This document shows positions 1 through 5,218 of a DNA stretch of 11,647 nt, one piece after another. Below the pieces are notes generated by a model. It had not been told where the DNA came from, searched no databases, and saw only the letters and a list, made by a program, of their open reading frames with translations. How positions within the stretch are numbered: the first letter of the stretch is position 1; each line of letters starts with the position of its first letter. The stretch spans positions 25,759 through 37,405 of the forward strand of contig JAPPKP010000081.1 in assembly GCA_028819955.1 (NCBI GenBank), read 5' to 3'. The translations under genes were made by a program, and so were the position numbers. Origin of the DNA: Rhodospirillaceae bacterium (lineage in GTDB: Bacteria > Pseudomonadota > Alphaproteobacteria > UBA828).

Positions 1-72
1 TTTTAATTTTTTTTTTTTTCCCCCCCCGCCCCCCGGGGGGTGGGGCCCCCCCCCCCCCCCCCCCCCCCCCCG
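1..72. other. Homopolymer-rich contig end, probable artefact
   Basis: This stretch is almost entirely runs of T, then C, G and C again, including about 27 consecutive C. No gene, repeat unit or regulatory element can be read in it. Nothing else in the window resembles it, and it sits at the very edge next to what looks like a multicopy insertion sequence, where assemblies often break. I read it as sequencing or assembly noise rather than biology. Confidence 0.75.
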
Positions 73-296
73 GAGCTACATGCGGTGTCCGTTGCCGGTG
101 GCTACTGCCACTAAGCCGGGTTTGCCGGATTTCCGTGAGACACTCATGATTACACCTCCTTTCCGACGGCCTCGTGGGTGCTCTGTGGAACGTGCAGCCT
201 GCGGGGCCGTCATGGATTCAGGAAGCATTATACTTGATCTCGACGGATATGACGTGCGTAAAGTATGGTAATGCTCGAAAGTCAAAGTGAGACACT
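73..296 (-). mobile_element. Possible insertion-sequence end (fragment)
   Basis: This stretch has visibly lower GC than everything to its right and interrupts a leftward host reading frame near position 296. Read on the minus strand it starts GTGTCTCACTTTGAC and carries TTGACT (280-285), a perfect TATAAT (227-232), a strong AGGAGGTG Shine-Dalgarno (153-160) and a start codon at 147. The 10-mer GTGAGACACT occurs at both 135-144 and 287-296. A sharp boundary, an outward-facing promoter and a repeated end motif suggest the upstream edge of an insertion sequence. No transposase is visible because the sequence dissolves into homopolymers at 72, so the family cannot be named. Confidence 0.35.
76..147 (-). 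CDS. Small peptide ORF (23 aa) with strong RBS
   Basis: The 23-residue ORF starts MSVSRKSGK and ends at TAG. Its start codon lies five bases after a near-perfect Shine-Dalgarno (AGGAGGTG, 153-160) and about 80 bases after a perfect TATAAT box (227-232). The signals suggest real translation, but the product has no recognisable motif. Its second to fifth codons contain GTGTCTCA, the same motif found at the presumed insertion-sequence end near 287-296. It may be a leader peptide, or the start of a transposase frame corrupted by the poor sequence at 1-72. Confidence 0.3.
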   Translation of the reverse strand: MSVSRKSGKPGLVAVATGNGHRM

Positions 297-410
297 ACCG
301 CTGGTCTCCAGCCCGAGGCCGAGCGCGGTGATCAGGATCATCGCGACGATCAGCCCGTTGAACGCCGGCGCCGCCACGATGCGCGCACACACCCGCCTCA
401 GTCCGTTCAT
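282..410 (-). pseudogene. Truncated ion channel N-terminus
   Basis: The minus-strand frame starts at ATG 410, with GGGGAGCC about seven bases upstream as a plausible ribosome binding site. It encodes a short basic N-terminus, then APAFNGLIVAMILITALGLG and LETS. A basic leader followed by a P-x-F-N motif, a hydrophobic helix and G-L-E-T matches the S1 region of bacterial voltage-gated sodium/ion-transport channels, as I recall that family. After about 38 residues the frame runs into lower-GC foreign sequence near position 296 and stops at 282. Intact channels have more than 200 residues, so this is a fragment cut off by the putative insertion. The family assignment rests on one helix and is moderate only. 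Confidence 0.45.
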
Positions 411-510
411 GTGAGAAGGCTCCCCTGATCGCTGCCGGCGTCACCTGTCGGAGGCCGGCGGGGAGCGCGTCCGGGCGGCGCCGCGAACCGCCCCCAATCC
501 CTTGATTCGA

Positions 511-556
511 TTGGTACGCCCGCCTGGACTCGAACCAGGGACCCTCTGATTAAAAG
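511..556. repeat. Left attachment site (attL), 46-bp tRNA-Lys 3' copy
   Basis: This segment is identical over 46 bp to 10235-10280, the 3' half of tRNA-Lys from loop position 32 through the CCA end plus one base. The left copy diverges immediately after the anticodon loop (AAG here, TCA in the intact tRNA), so it is a partial copy and not a tRNA gene. The block ending inside the anticodon loop fits tyrosine integrases that exchange strands there. The flank to the left (411-510) is host DNA that would have followed the tRNA before integration, and I see no gene in it. Confidence 0.93.
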
Positions 557-619
557 AAGTTGCCCGCGCCGTATCGCGGCGTTGTCCCTGTGTGAATGCG
601 TGTTACATAATCCCATGAA

Positions 620-632
620 TATCAATGCCTTG
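620..632 (+). promoter_or_regulatory. IHF-binding site in attP arm
   Basis: TATCAATGCCTTG matches the IHF consensus WATCAANNNNTTR at every defined position. It lies 64 bp inside the core repeat and 55 bp before the arm-type repeat, the place where lambda-family intasomes need a sharp bend to bring arm and core together. Confidence 0.65.
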
Positions 633-686
633 CAGGAGTATCTCGTTTCGCTTGCGTGAATTCAGGTGAATGCGTATTCTGTCTGC

Positions 687-707
687 GTGGTGACTCAGTG
701 GTGACTC
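687..707 (+). repeat. Left arm-type integrase site pair
   Basis: Two tandem copies of GTGGTGACTC separated by one A make a 21-bp block that recurs exactly, in the same orientation, at 10169-10189 near the other end of the element. No other copy was noticed. Position, tandem form and presence at both ends fit arm-type sites bound by the N-terminal domain of the integrase. The block ends 12 bases before the int start codon and overlaps its likely ribosome binding region. Confidence 0.75.
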
Positions 708-719
708 TTGAGGCTGGCC

Positions 720-1910
720 ATGCTGACAGAACGCATCATCCGCGATGCCAAGCCGGGGCCGAAACCGCACGTCATTTGGGATCGTACCATTGCCGGATTG
801 GGGGTCCGAGTCTTCCCGTCCGGTGGCAAGGCGTTCGTTCTCTCCTACCGTTCCGGGGGCCGCAAGCGGCTCGCGACCTTGGCGCGATGCTCCGAATTAT
901 CGCTCAAGGCCGCACGCGATCGGGCCGGCGCGGAGCTGGTACGCATCCGCGAAGGCGAGACCGACCCGCTTGACCGCCGACGCGAGGCGAGGGAGGCGCC
1001 GACCGTTGCCGATGGCGTAGAGCGCTTTCTAGGCGAGTATGCCAGCGAGCGACTCAGGATCGGCCGCCTCAGTCCGCGCACCGTCGCCGATTACCGCCAA
1101 CAGACCCGTCGCTACATCTTGCCGACGCTCGGCAAGCTGAAGGTCGCCGACGTGAACCGTCGGCATATCGAGGTCATGGTGAAGCCGCTGCGGCCGGTGC
1201 AGCGCAATCGTGTTCTGGCCGTCACGTCTCGGCTGTTCACGCTCTTTGAGCGATGGGAGTGGCGACCGCAGCACTCCAACCCGGTGCGCGGTATCGAGCG
1301 CGCGCACGAAGAGCCGCGAGACCGCGTGCTCGAGCCGTCGGAGCTGGGGGCTCTAGCGTCCGCCCTGGACGCGGAGGTCGAGCGGAGCCCGGCCGCCGTG
1401 GCCGCGATCCGCGTCGCCGCGCTCACTGGCCTGCGCATTGGTGAAGTGCTGGCGATCCGCTGGGAGGACGTATCATTCGAGACCGGCCGGCTGACGATGC
1501 CCGCCACCAAGACGGGCCGGCGCGTCCACGACATGCCGACGCTTGCGGTCGAGGTCCTGGCGGCGCTCCCGCGCATCAACGGCTGGTGCTTCACGACGGG
1601 CGCGGACGCGGCCATCACCTACAAGACGACGCGGGCCGTCTTCGCGCGCGTGGCCAAGGCCGCCGGCTTGTCAGACGTGCGGCTCCATGATCTTCGCCGA
1701 ACTGTGATGACCAACGCGGCGATGGCTGGGGTAGGGACTCACGTGCTGCGCGACCTGCTGGGCCACAAGACGACCGCGATGGCCGATAGGTACGTCCGCG
1801 CCGTGGGCAACCCCGTGCGCGATGCACGCGAGGCCGTGGCCGGGCAGATGGCCGCCATGATGCAGGGCAAGGGCGGCGAAGTGGTGACGCTGCGGGGGCG
1901 GAATGGCTAG
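720..1910 (+). CDS. int: P4-type tyrosine integrase
   Basis: This 396-residue site-specific recombinase inserts and excises the element at tRNA-Lys. Residues 1-90 form a DUF4102-type arm-binding domain (LTERIIRDAKPG, IAGLGVRV, SYRSGGRKR), about 95-180 the core-binding SAM-like domain, and 200-380 the catalytic domain. The catalytic set is complete: R239 (TGLRIGE), K264 on the beta-hairpin, H323 and R326 (HDLRR), H349 (LLGHK) and nucleophile Y358. I chose ATG 720, preceded by GAGG, over the TTG at 708, because homologues of this type usually begin just before LTERIIR. The gene lies directly next to attL and ends in an 8-base overlap with the next gene. The arm-type repeat abuts its start, which suggests feedback on its own expression. 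Confidence 0.95.
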   Translation: MLTERIIRDAKPGPKPHVIWDRTIAGLGVRVFPSGGKAFVLSYRSGGRKRLATLARCSELSLKAARDRAGAELVRIREGETDPLDRRREAREAPTVADGVERFLGEYASERLRIGRLSPRTVADYRQQTRRYILPTLGKLKVADVNRRHIEVMVKPLRPVQRNRVLAVTSRLFTLFERWEWRPQHSNPVRGIERAHEEPRDRVLEPSELGALASALDAEVERSPAAVAAIRVAALTGLRIGEVLAIRWEDVSFETGRLTMPATKTGRRVHDMPTLAVEVLAALPRINGWCFTTGADAAITYKTTRAVFARVAKAAGLSDVRLHDLRRTVMTNAAMAGVGTHVLRDLLGHKTTAMADRYVRAVGNPVRDAREAVAGQMAAMMQGKGGEVVTLRGRNG

Positions 1911-2331
1911 GCCGCCGACCGTCGAAGAATGGGCGGACGCAATGGCCCACTTCGCACTCAACTACGCGGGCCGGCTGTCCATCCGCGCGTCCGCGACTGA
2001 ACAGCGGTCATGGGACGCTTGTCTGGCCGAAGTCGAGCGTCTCCGCGACTTGGGAGAACCGCGACCGCCTGAGCTCGACGCATGGCTGACGGAGGTTGCA
2101 TTGGGGGAGCGGACCGCGCCCGCTGCCAACCGGAATACGGTGCGGGACGAAGCCATCTACATTGTCGCTCACGCGATCGGCTTGCTGGACCCAGACATTT
2201 CCGACCGCGCAGCGGCCAGAGTGGCCGCCGACCGCCTGCGACAACGGTTTCCGAGTCTCACAGGTGAACGGGCGGCTGAACGGGCGCGCAACGCCTATAA
2301 AGCCATGAAGCGCTCTTACCTGGGTGGGTAA
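1903..2331 (+). CDS. Hypothetical protein, 142 aa
   Basis: I do not recognise this protein. It starts in an ATGGCTAG overlap with the integrase stop, so it is probably co-translated with int. The 142-residue product is mostly predicted helix and rich in Ala, Arg and Glu, with no membrane segment, signal peptide, cysteine cluster or nucleotide-binding motif. The C-terminal third (about 100-142) is strongly basic and ends in a hairpin-forming DNA sequence that includes its stop codon. A role in excision, regulation or as a divergent small terminase is conceivable but unsupported. Coding status is well supported by the overlap and by an open frame with high third-position GC. Confidence 0.7.
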   Translation: MARPPTVEEWADAMAHFALNYAGRLSIRASATEQRSWDACLAEVERLRDLGEPRPPELDAWLTEVALGERTAPAANRNTVRDEAIYIVAHAIGLLDPDISDRAAARVAADRLRQRFPSLTGERAAERARNAYKAMKRSYLGG

Positions 2332-2354
2332 AAAAGGCGCGCGCATTACCCACC
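2316..2354. promoter_or_regulatory. Inverted repeat, possible operator or attenuator
   Basis: GGTGGGTAA (2323-2331) pairs perfectly with TTACCCACC (2346-2354) across a 14-base loop. TTACC at 2316-2320 can pair instead with GGTAA at 2327-2331, so two exclusive hairpins are possible. The region covers the stop codon of the 142-residue gene and precedes the AlpA-like gene by about 50 bases. There is no T-tract, so it is not a classical terminator. A two-fold binding site for the neighbouring regulator is one reading. Confidence 0.45.
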
Positions 2355-2402
2355 TAACCCCGCTTAGTCTGCCTTCACGTCGATTCAAGGCGGGCGGCAC
2401 AA

Positions 2403-2639
2403 ATGCATCGCTTCGACCCGGACCGCTACTACAAGACCGACGATCCAGCGCTGGCCGTGATCGGCACCCGAGGAACGCTCGCACAATGGCGCCACCGCGG
2501 GGAGGGCCCGCCCTACGTCCGATTCGGGAATAGAGTGCTCTATCACGGCGCGGCGCTGAATGCTTGGCTCGATGCCCGCGTGGTCGAGCCCACCTCCCGG
2601 CCGCCGCTTGGAGGCGAACCAGCGGGTGCAGCGGCGTAG
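2403..2639 (+). CDS. AlpA/excisionase-like DNA-binding protein
   Basis: This 78-residue protein resembles the MerR-like winged helix-turn-helix fold of phage AlpA regulators and excisionases. The evidence is LAQWRHRGEGPPYVRFGNRV followed by LYHGAALNAWLDAR, matching the usual pattern of a recognition helix with W-R-x-x-G, a P-P-Y/F-x-R/K wing and a terminal L-x-x-W-L helix (residues about 20-60). The last 18 residues are a Pro/Gly/Ala-rich tail. In P4-like satellites and Gram-negative PICIs such proteins activate int or direct excision. The 2332-2402 gap before it carries an inverted repeat that could be its site. No strong ribosome binding site is seen, so the start is less certain. Confidence 0.75.
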   Translation: MHRFDPDRYYKTDDPALAVIGTRGTLAQWRHRGEGPPYVRFGNRVLYHGAALNAWLDARVVEPTSRPPLGGEPAGAAA

Positions 2640-2665
2640 GGAGTAAGCACCCGCGAGGCGCCGAC

Positions 2666-3463
2666 ATGAGCGGACGCGCGCGGGACTGGGCCGCCAACCA
2701 GACCGTCGGCAACGCGCTCCGAAAGGCCGTGCTCAACTGCCTGTGCGACTTCCACAACGCGCGCACGGGCCGCTGCGATCCAACCGTGGAAACCATCGCG
2801 GCGGTCACGGAAATGGATGAGAGCACCGTGCGGCGAAACCTCAAAGCACTTGAGCATGCCGGTTTCTTGAAGCGGGAGCTCAAAGGCCGGCGCTACAGGT
2901 ATCTCCTCGGCTGCGACTTCGACCGAGCAACACCGGGCACAGCGCCCGCTATCGAAGGGCGGAACACCGGGCACAGCGCCCGCTGTCAGGAATCGAAACA
3001 CCGGGCACAGAGACTCGAAAACCGGGCACAGCGCCCGCATACACCGGGCACAGCGCCCGCCAAACCGGAATTAACCCTTAAGAACCACGCGCCGGCTTCG
3101 TCGCAGTCCTTCACTGCGACGGAGACGAAGCCGGCGCGCAGCCCACTCACCAACACCGAGTCCGGTGCCGCGCGCGCGACCGCGACTCGTGGTCGCGGCC
3201 ACGGCCGCGCGCGCGTCACTGACGAACCGGCGGGGGACGAAAAGCAACAGATGCTCACAGTGCTCCGCCAAGCGGATTGCGCCATGACCCGCAAGGATTT
3301 CATGGCTGCGCTCAGCGTGTCGTCATATCGCTGGCAGACCTACTACCGCTGGAAACTCGACAAGCTTATTGCGGAGGGACTTGTCGTAAAGTCCGGGCGC
3401 GGCATGGCAGGCGATCCTGACCGCTTCGCGCTGCGCTACCCGCAGGCTGTGGGCGCGCCATGA
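2666..3463 (+). CDS. Replication initiator-like winged-helix protein
   Basis: This 265-residue protein probably starts replication of the excised element. Residues about 15-80 form a helix-turn-helix of the kind common in phage initiators (AVLNCLCDFHNARTGRCDPT, then TIAAVTEMDESTVRRNLKAL and EHAGFLKR). Residues about 85-190 are a low-complexity basic linker whose DNA carries iterons and hairpins. Residues about 193-258 look like a second winged helix (MTRKDFMAALSVSSYRW, LDKLIAEGLVVKSGRG). No helicase or primase motifs are present, so host DnaB would have to be recruited. I chose ATG 2666 over an upstream in-frame GTG because that extension lies inside the AlpA-like gene. It overlaps the next frame by ATGA. 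A plain transcriptional regulator is the main alternative, but the internal iterons favour an initiator. Confidence 0.75.
   Translation: MSGRARDWAANQTVGNALRKAVLNCLCDFHNARTGRCDPTVETIAAVTEMDESTVRRNLKALEHAGFLKRELKGRRYRYLLGCDFDRATPGTAPAIEGRNTGHSARCQESKHRAQRLENRAQRPHTPGTAPAKPELTLKNHAPASSQSFTATETKPARSPLTNTESGAARATATRGRGHGRARVTDEPAGDEKQQMLTVLRQADCAMTRKDFMAALSVSSYRWQTYYRWKLDKLIAEGLVVKSGRGMAGDPDRFALRYPQAVGAP
2932..3060 (+). repeat. Five iterons inside the initiator gene
   Basis: The 18-bp unit ACCGGGCACAGCGCCCGC occurs exactly at 2932-2949, 2966-2983, 3021-3038 and 3043-3060. A half copy (first 11 bases) lies at 3000-3010. Starts are spaced 34, 34, 21 and 22 bp, close to three or two helical turns. 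Each full unit contains the dyad CGGGC-ACAGC-GCCCG. The copies fall in all three reading frames of the host gene and encode unrelated peptides (TPGTAPA, NTGHSAR, NRAQRP), so the DNA sequence and not the protein appears to be conserved. Irregular short spacing and the lack of unique spacers rule out CRISPR. Confidence 0.9.
3088..3138. repeat. Nested 20-bp hairpin next to iterons
   Basis: CGCGCCGGCTTC (3088-3099) pairs perfectly with GAAGCCGGCGCG (3127-3138). Directly inside it GTCGCAGT (3100-3107) pairs with ACTGCGAC (3113-3120) around a CCTTC loop. The only unpaired bases in the stem are six on one side (3121-3126). This forms a 20-bp stem with a single bulge, far more than GC-rich coding sequence should give by chance. 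Candidate roles are part of the origin, a single-strand priming site or a packaging signal. Confidence 0.8.
3170..3215. repeat. GC-rich palindromic stretch in initiator linker
   Basis: CCGCGAC (3180-3186) and GTCGCGG (3192-3198) form a 7-bp stem with loop TCGTG. It is flanked on both sides by CGCG runs (3170-3178 and 3206-3215) that can pair with each other. It encodes an Ala/Thr/Arg/Gly-rich linker. It could extend the origin structure or simply reflect alternating GC in a disordered linker. Confidence 0.4.
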
Positions 3464-3723
3464 CCCGCAGGCGCCGCACCCGAAGCCCGGCGAGGTTGCG
3501 AGCCATCCGCCGGGAAGCTGCCCTGAGTGCGTGGTGGCGAGCGCCGACGCCCTGCCGCTCTAACATTCCGATTGACATGTCGTTCCGAAAGCGGACCATT
3601 GTGCACATGCGAACGCTATGTTGCACCGCAGCACGCAAGGGAACCCTGCTGCCAGCGGTGCGAGCGCTGGCCTCCACCGTGACGCGCACACACGACGTGA
3701 CAGAAACCGATGAGCGCGGCTGA
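3460..3723 (+). CDS. Hypothetical small basic protein before terminase
   Basis: This open frame of 87 residues starts in an ATGA overlap with the initiator gene and ends 14 bases inside the terminase gene. The N-terminus is extremely Arg-rich (MTRRRRTRSPARLRAIRRE) and the rest shows no family I know. Its position directly upstream of the large terminase is where a small terminase usually sits, but 87 residues is short and no typical helix-turn-helix is visible. Base composition falls in its second half, where a palindrome and a competing Cys-rich frame also occur. The frame may therefore be partly or wholly accidental. Confidence 0.4.
   Translation: MTRRRRTRSPARLRAIRREAALSAWWRAPTPCRSNIPIDMSFRKRTIVHMRTLCCTAARKGTLLPAVRALASTVTRTHDVTETDERG
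3527..3682 (+). CDS. Alternative small Cys-rich ORF (GTG start)
   Basis: In the frame one base over from the Arg-rich ORF, a GTG at 3527 opens 51 residues ending at TGA 3680-3682. The second half contains five of its six cysteines in a C-x-C and C-C-x-x-C arrangement (CTCERYVAPQHAREPCCQRC), reminiscent of a small zinc-binding protein. Codon third positions are only about half G/C, unlike neighbouring genes, and no ribosome binding site is evident. I list it because the cysteine spacing is striking and only one of the two frames is likely to be real. Confidence 0.2.
   Translation: MRGGERRRPAALTFRLTCRSESGPLCTCERYVAPQHAREPCCQRCERWPPP
3572..3626 (+). promoter_or_regulatory. Promoter-like and palindromic region before terminase
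   Basis: A perfect TTGACA (3572-3577) overlaps the 8-base palindrome GACATGTC (3574-3581). No good -10 box is seen at 16-18 bases. At 3601-3626 GTGCACATGCG pairs with its complement on the right arm, with AA as the loop and two single bulged T. The region is lower in GC than the genes on either side. It could be the head-operon promoter and operator, or the terminase recognition (cos/pac) site, which commonly lies just upstream of the terminase genes. Confidence 0.35.
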
Positions 3724-5218
3724 CCGGACGCGCCGCTACCTGCGCGGCCTCGTGATCGGGCAAGGGCGCCACGCTGGCGAGCCTTTCGAGGTCCTGCGCT
3801 GGCAATCGCGGTTTCTCCGGGGCGCCCTGGCCGAAGGCGTGTCGGAGTCGGCGCTGAGCGTCGCGCGAGGCGGCGGCAAGTCGACGCTGACGGCCGGGAT
3901 TGCGTGCGCCGCGCTTGACGGGCCGCTTGCCGAGCCGGCCGCCGAAGTGCTGATCGTCGCGAGTAGCCACGAGCAAGGGCAGATCGTGTTTCGGCACGTC
4001 CAGCGCTTCCTCGCGGCGAAAATCGAGGCCGGCGAGTTTCGGATGCAGGACACCGTGAACACGTCGCGCCTGACGCACCGGAAAACCGGAACAATGCTGT
4101 CCGTAAAGGGCAGCGACCCGAAGCGCCTGCACGGGGCTGCCCCTTCGCTCACGATCTGCGACGAAGTGGCGATGTGGCCGACTCCGCGCGTCGACGCGAT
4201 GCTGGCGGCGTTGCGGACGGCGGCCGGCAAGGTGCCAAATGCGCGGCTGTTCATGATTGGGACGCGGCCGGCGGATGAGGCGCACCCGTTCGCCGTGGCG
4301 CTCCGCGAGGCGGACTATTCGCAGTGCCACGCGGCGCGGCCGGGCGATTCGCCGTTCGCGCGCGCGACCTGGCGCCGGGCGAATCCGTCGCTCGACCACA
4401 TGCCGGACCTTGAGGCGGCGATTCGCCGCGAGGCGAAGGCGGCGAAGCGCGACCCCTCGTTGCTCGCCTCGTTCAAGGCGTTGCGGCTGAATATGGGCGT
4501 CGCCGATACCGAACAGGCGACGCTGCTTGAGGCCGGGACCTGGGCCGCGATCGAGGGCCGGGCGGACCGGATCGGGGCGCCGGTTTGGGGCCTCGATCTT
4601 GGCACGAGCGCGGCGCAATCGGCCGTCGCGGCATTCTGGCCGGACAGCGGGCGCCTGGAAGTCATGGCGGCCTTCCCGTGGGAGCCGAGCCTGCACGAGC
4701 GCGGCTTGCGCGACGGAGTCGGCAATCTCTACCTGCTATGCGCGGACCGTGGCGAGCTGATCCGCGCCGGGCAGCGCGCGGTCGAGCTCGAGTTGCTGTT
4801 TCGGCAAGCGCTGCGGCGATTCGGGGCGCCGGCCGCGATTGCGGCGGACCGCTGGCGGGATGCGGAAGCCTTCGACGCGCTCAACAAGGCGGGCGTGCCG
4901 CTCGCACCGTTCGAGTCACGCGGGCAAGGCTACAAGGACGGCGCCGAAGATGTGCGGGCGTTCCGCCGTGCCTGTCTTGAGGGCCGGGTTGCCCCGGTCG
5001 AGTCCCTGTTGCTTCGCCACGCGATGAGCGAGGCGCGCGTCGTCATGGACCCCGCCGGCAATGCGAAGCTCGCCAAGATGAGCGAAGGCGGGCGCCGGTT
5101 GCGAGCGCGCGACGATGCGGCGGCTGCGGCGATTGTCGCGGTTGCGCTCGGCTCGCGGCGCGGATCTGCCCCGCTGCGCCGGCCGCTTAGATCCGCGATT
5201 GTGGACGGCGCGGCATGA
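3710..5218 (+). CDS. terL: Large terminase subunit (TerL)
   Basis: This 502-residue two-domain DNA-packaging motor resembles the Terminase_1 (HK97-like) family. The ATPase domain carries a variant Walker A at 51-59 (VARGGGKST), Walker B at 147-152 (LTICDE) and a coupling motif at 181-187 (FMIGTRP). The C-terminal RNase H-like nuclease shows acidic residues at D296 (WGLDLGTS), D380 (AADRWRD) and D468/D469 (RARDDAAAAA). The usual active-site set is present and the length is normal, so it should be functional. It opens the head operon and ends in an ATGA overlap with the HNH gene. ATG 3710 lies inside the previous frame and has no strong ribosome binding site. No recognisable small terminase partner is encoded nearby. 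Confidence 0.93.
   Translation: MSAADRTRRYLRGLVIGQGRHAGEPFEVLRWQSRFLRGALAEGVSESALSVARGGGKSTLTAGIACAALDGPLAEPAAEVLIVASSHEQGQIVFRHVQRFLAAKIEAGEFRMQDTVNTSRLTHRKTGTMLSVKGSDPKRLHGAAPSLTICDEVAMWPTPRVDAMLAALRTAAGKVPNARLFMIGTRPADEAHPFAVALREADYSQCHAARPGDSPFARATWRRANPSLDHMPDLEAAIRREAKAAKRDPSLLASFKALRLNMGVADTEQATLLEAGTWAAIEGRADRIGAPVWGLDLGTSAAQSAVAAFWPDSGRLEVMAAFPWEPSLHERGLRDGVGNLYLLCADRGELIRAGQRAVELELLFRQALRRFGAPAAIAADRWRDAEAFDALNKAGVPLAPFESRGQGYKDGAEDVRAFRRACLEGRVAPVESLLLRHAMSEARVVMDPAGNAKLAKMSEGGRRLRARDDAAAAAIVAVALGSRRGSAPLRRPLRSAIVDGAA

Larger units (their letters stand above)
557..719. promoter_or_regulatory. attP arm and integrase upstream region
   Basis: This non-coding arm lies between the core site and the integrase start. 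It contains an IHF consensus at 620-632, the 21-bp arm-type repeat at 687-707, and a direct repeat of GTGAATGCGT at 592-601 and 666-675. It has an AT-rich patch around 601-630, lower in GC than the genes. A weak promoter-like pair (TTGTCC at 582-587, TACATA at 604-609, 16-bp spacing) could serve int. Integrase or excisionase bound here would also sit over the int promoter, so self-regulation is plausible. Confidence 0.65.
2932..3138 (+). other. Probable replication origin, lambda-like layout
   Basis: In order: five iterons with internal dyad symmetry (2932-3060), a 27-base stretch of about 41% GC (3061-3087, containing GGAATTAACCCTTAAG) in surroundings well above 60%, then a 20-bp interrupted hairpin (3088-3138). 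All lie inside the linker of the initiator-like gene. Phage lambda places its origin inside gene O in the same way, with 18-19-bp dyad iterons, an AT-rich unwinding stretch and a neighbouring inverted repeat. Function is inferred from this parallel. Base composition and repeat positions are read directly. Confidence 0.7.

Noticed and set aside
511..556. Second tRNA-Lys gene at the left end
   Set aside because: Only the 3' half is present. Sequence after the anticodon loop does not continue as tRNA, so it is an att remnant.
2564..2665. Upstream extension of the initiator gene from GTG 2564
   Set aside because: It would overlap the AlpA-like gene for its whole length. ATG 2666 begins a protein that aligns with the expected winged-helix start.
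2008..2883. Minus-strand frame (291 codons) across three small genes
   Set aside because: It is antisense to the coupled genes at 1903-2331, 2403-2639 and the initiator start, and its translation shows no domain.
2929..3060. CRISPR array
   Set aside because: The repeat unit is 18 bp, spacings vary (34, 34, 21, 22 from start to start), one unit is half length, and it lies inside an open gene. This fits iterons.
3560..4696. Long minus-strand frame (378 codons) opposite terminase
   Set aside because: Its product is Arg-rich and low in complexity, and it lies antisense to a clear TerL with catalytic motifs. This is typical of GC-rich shadow frames.
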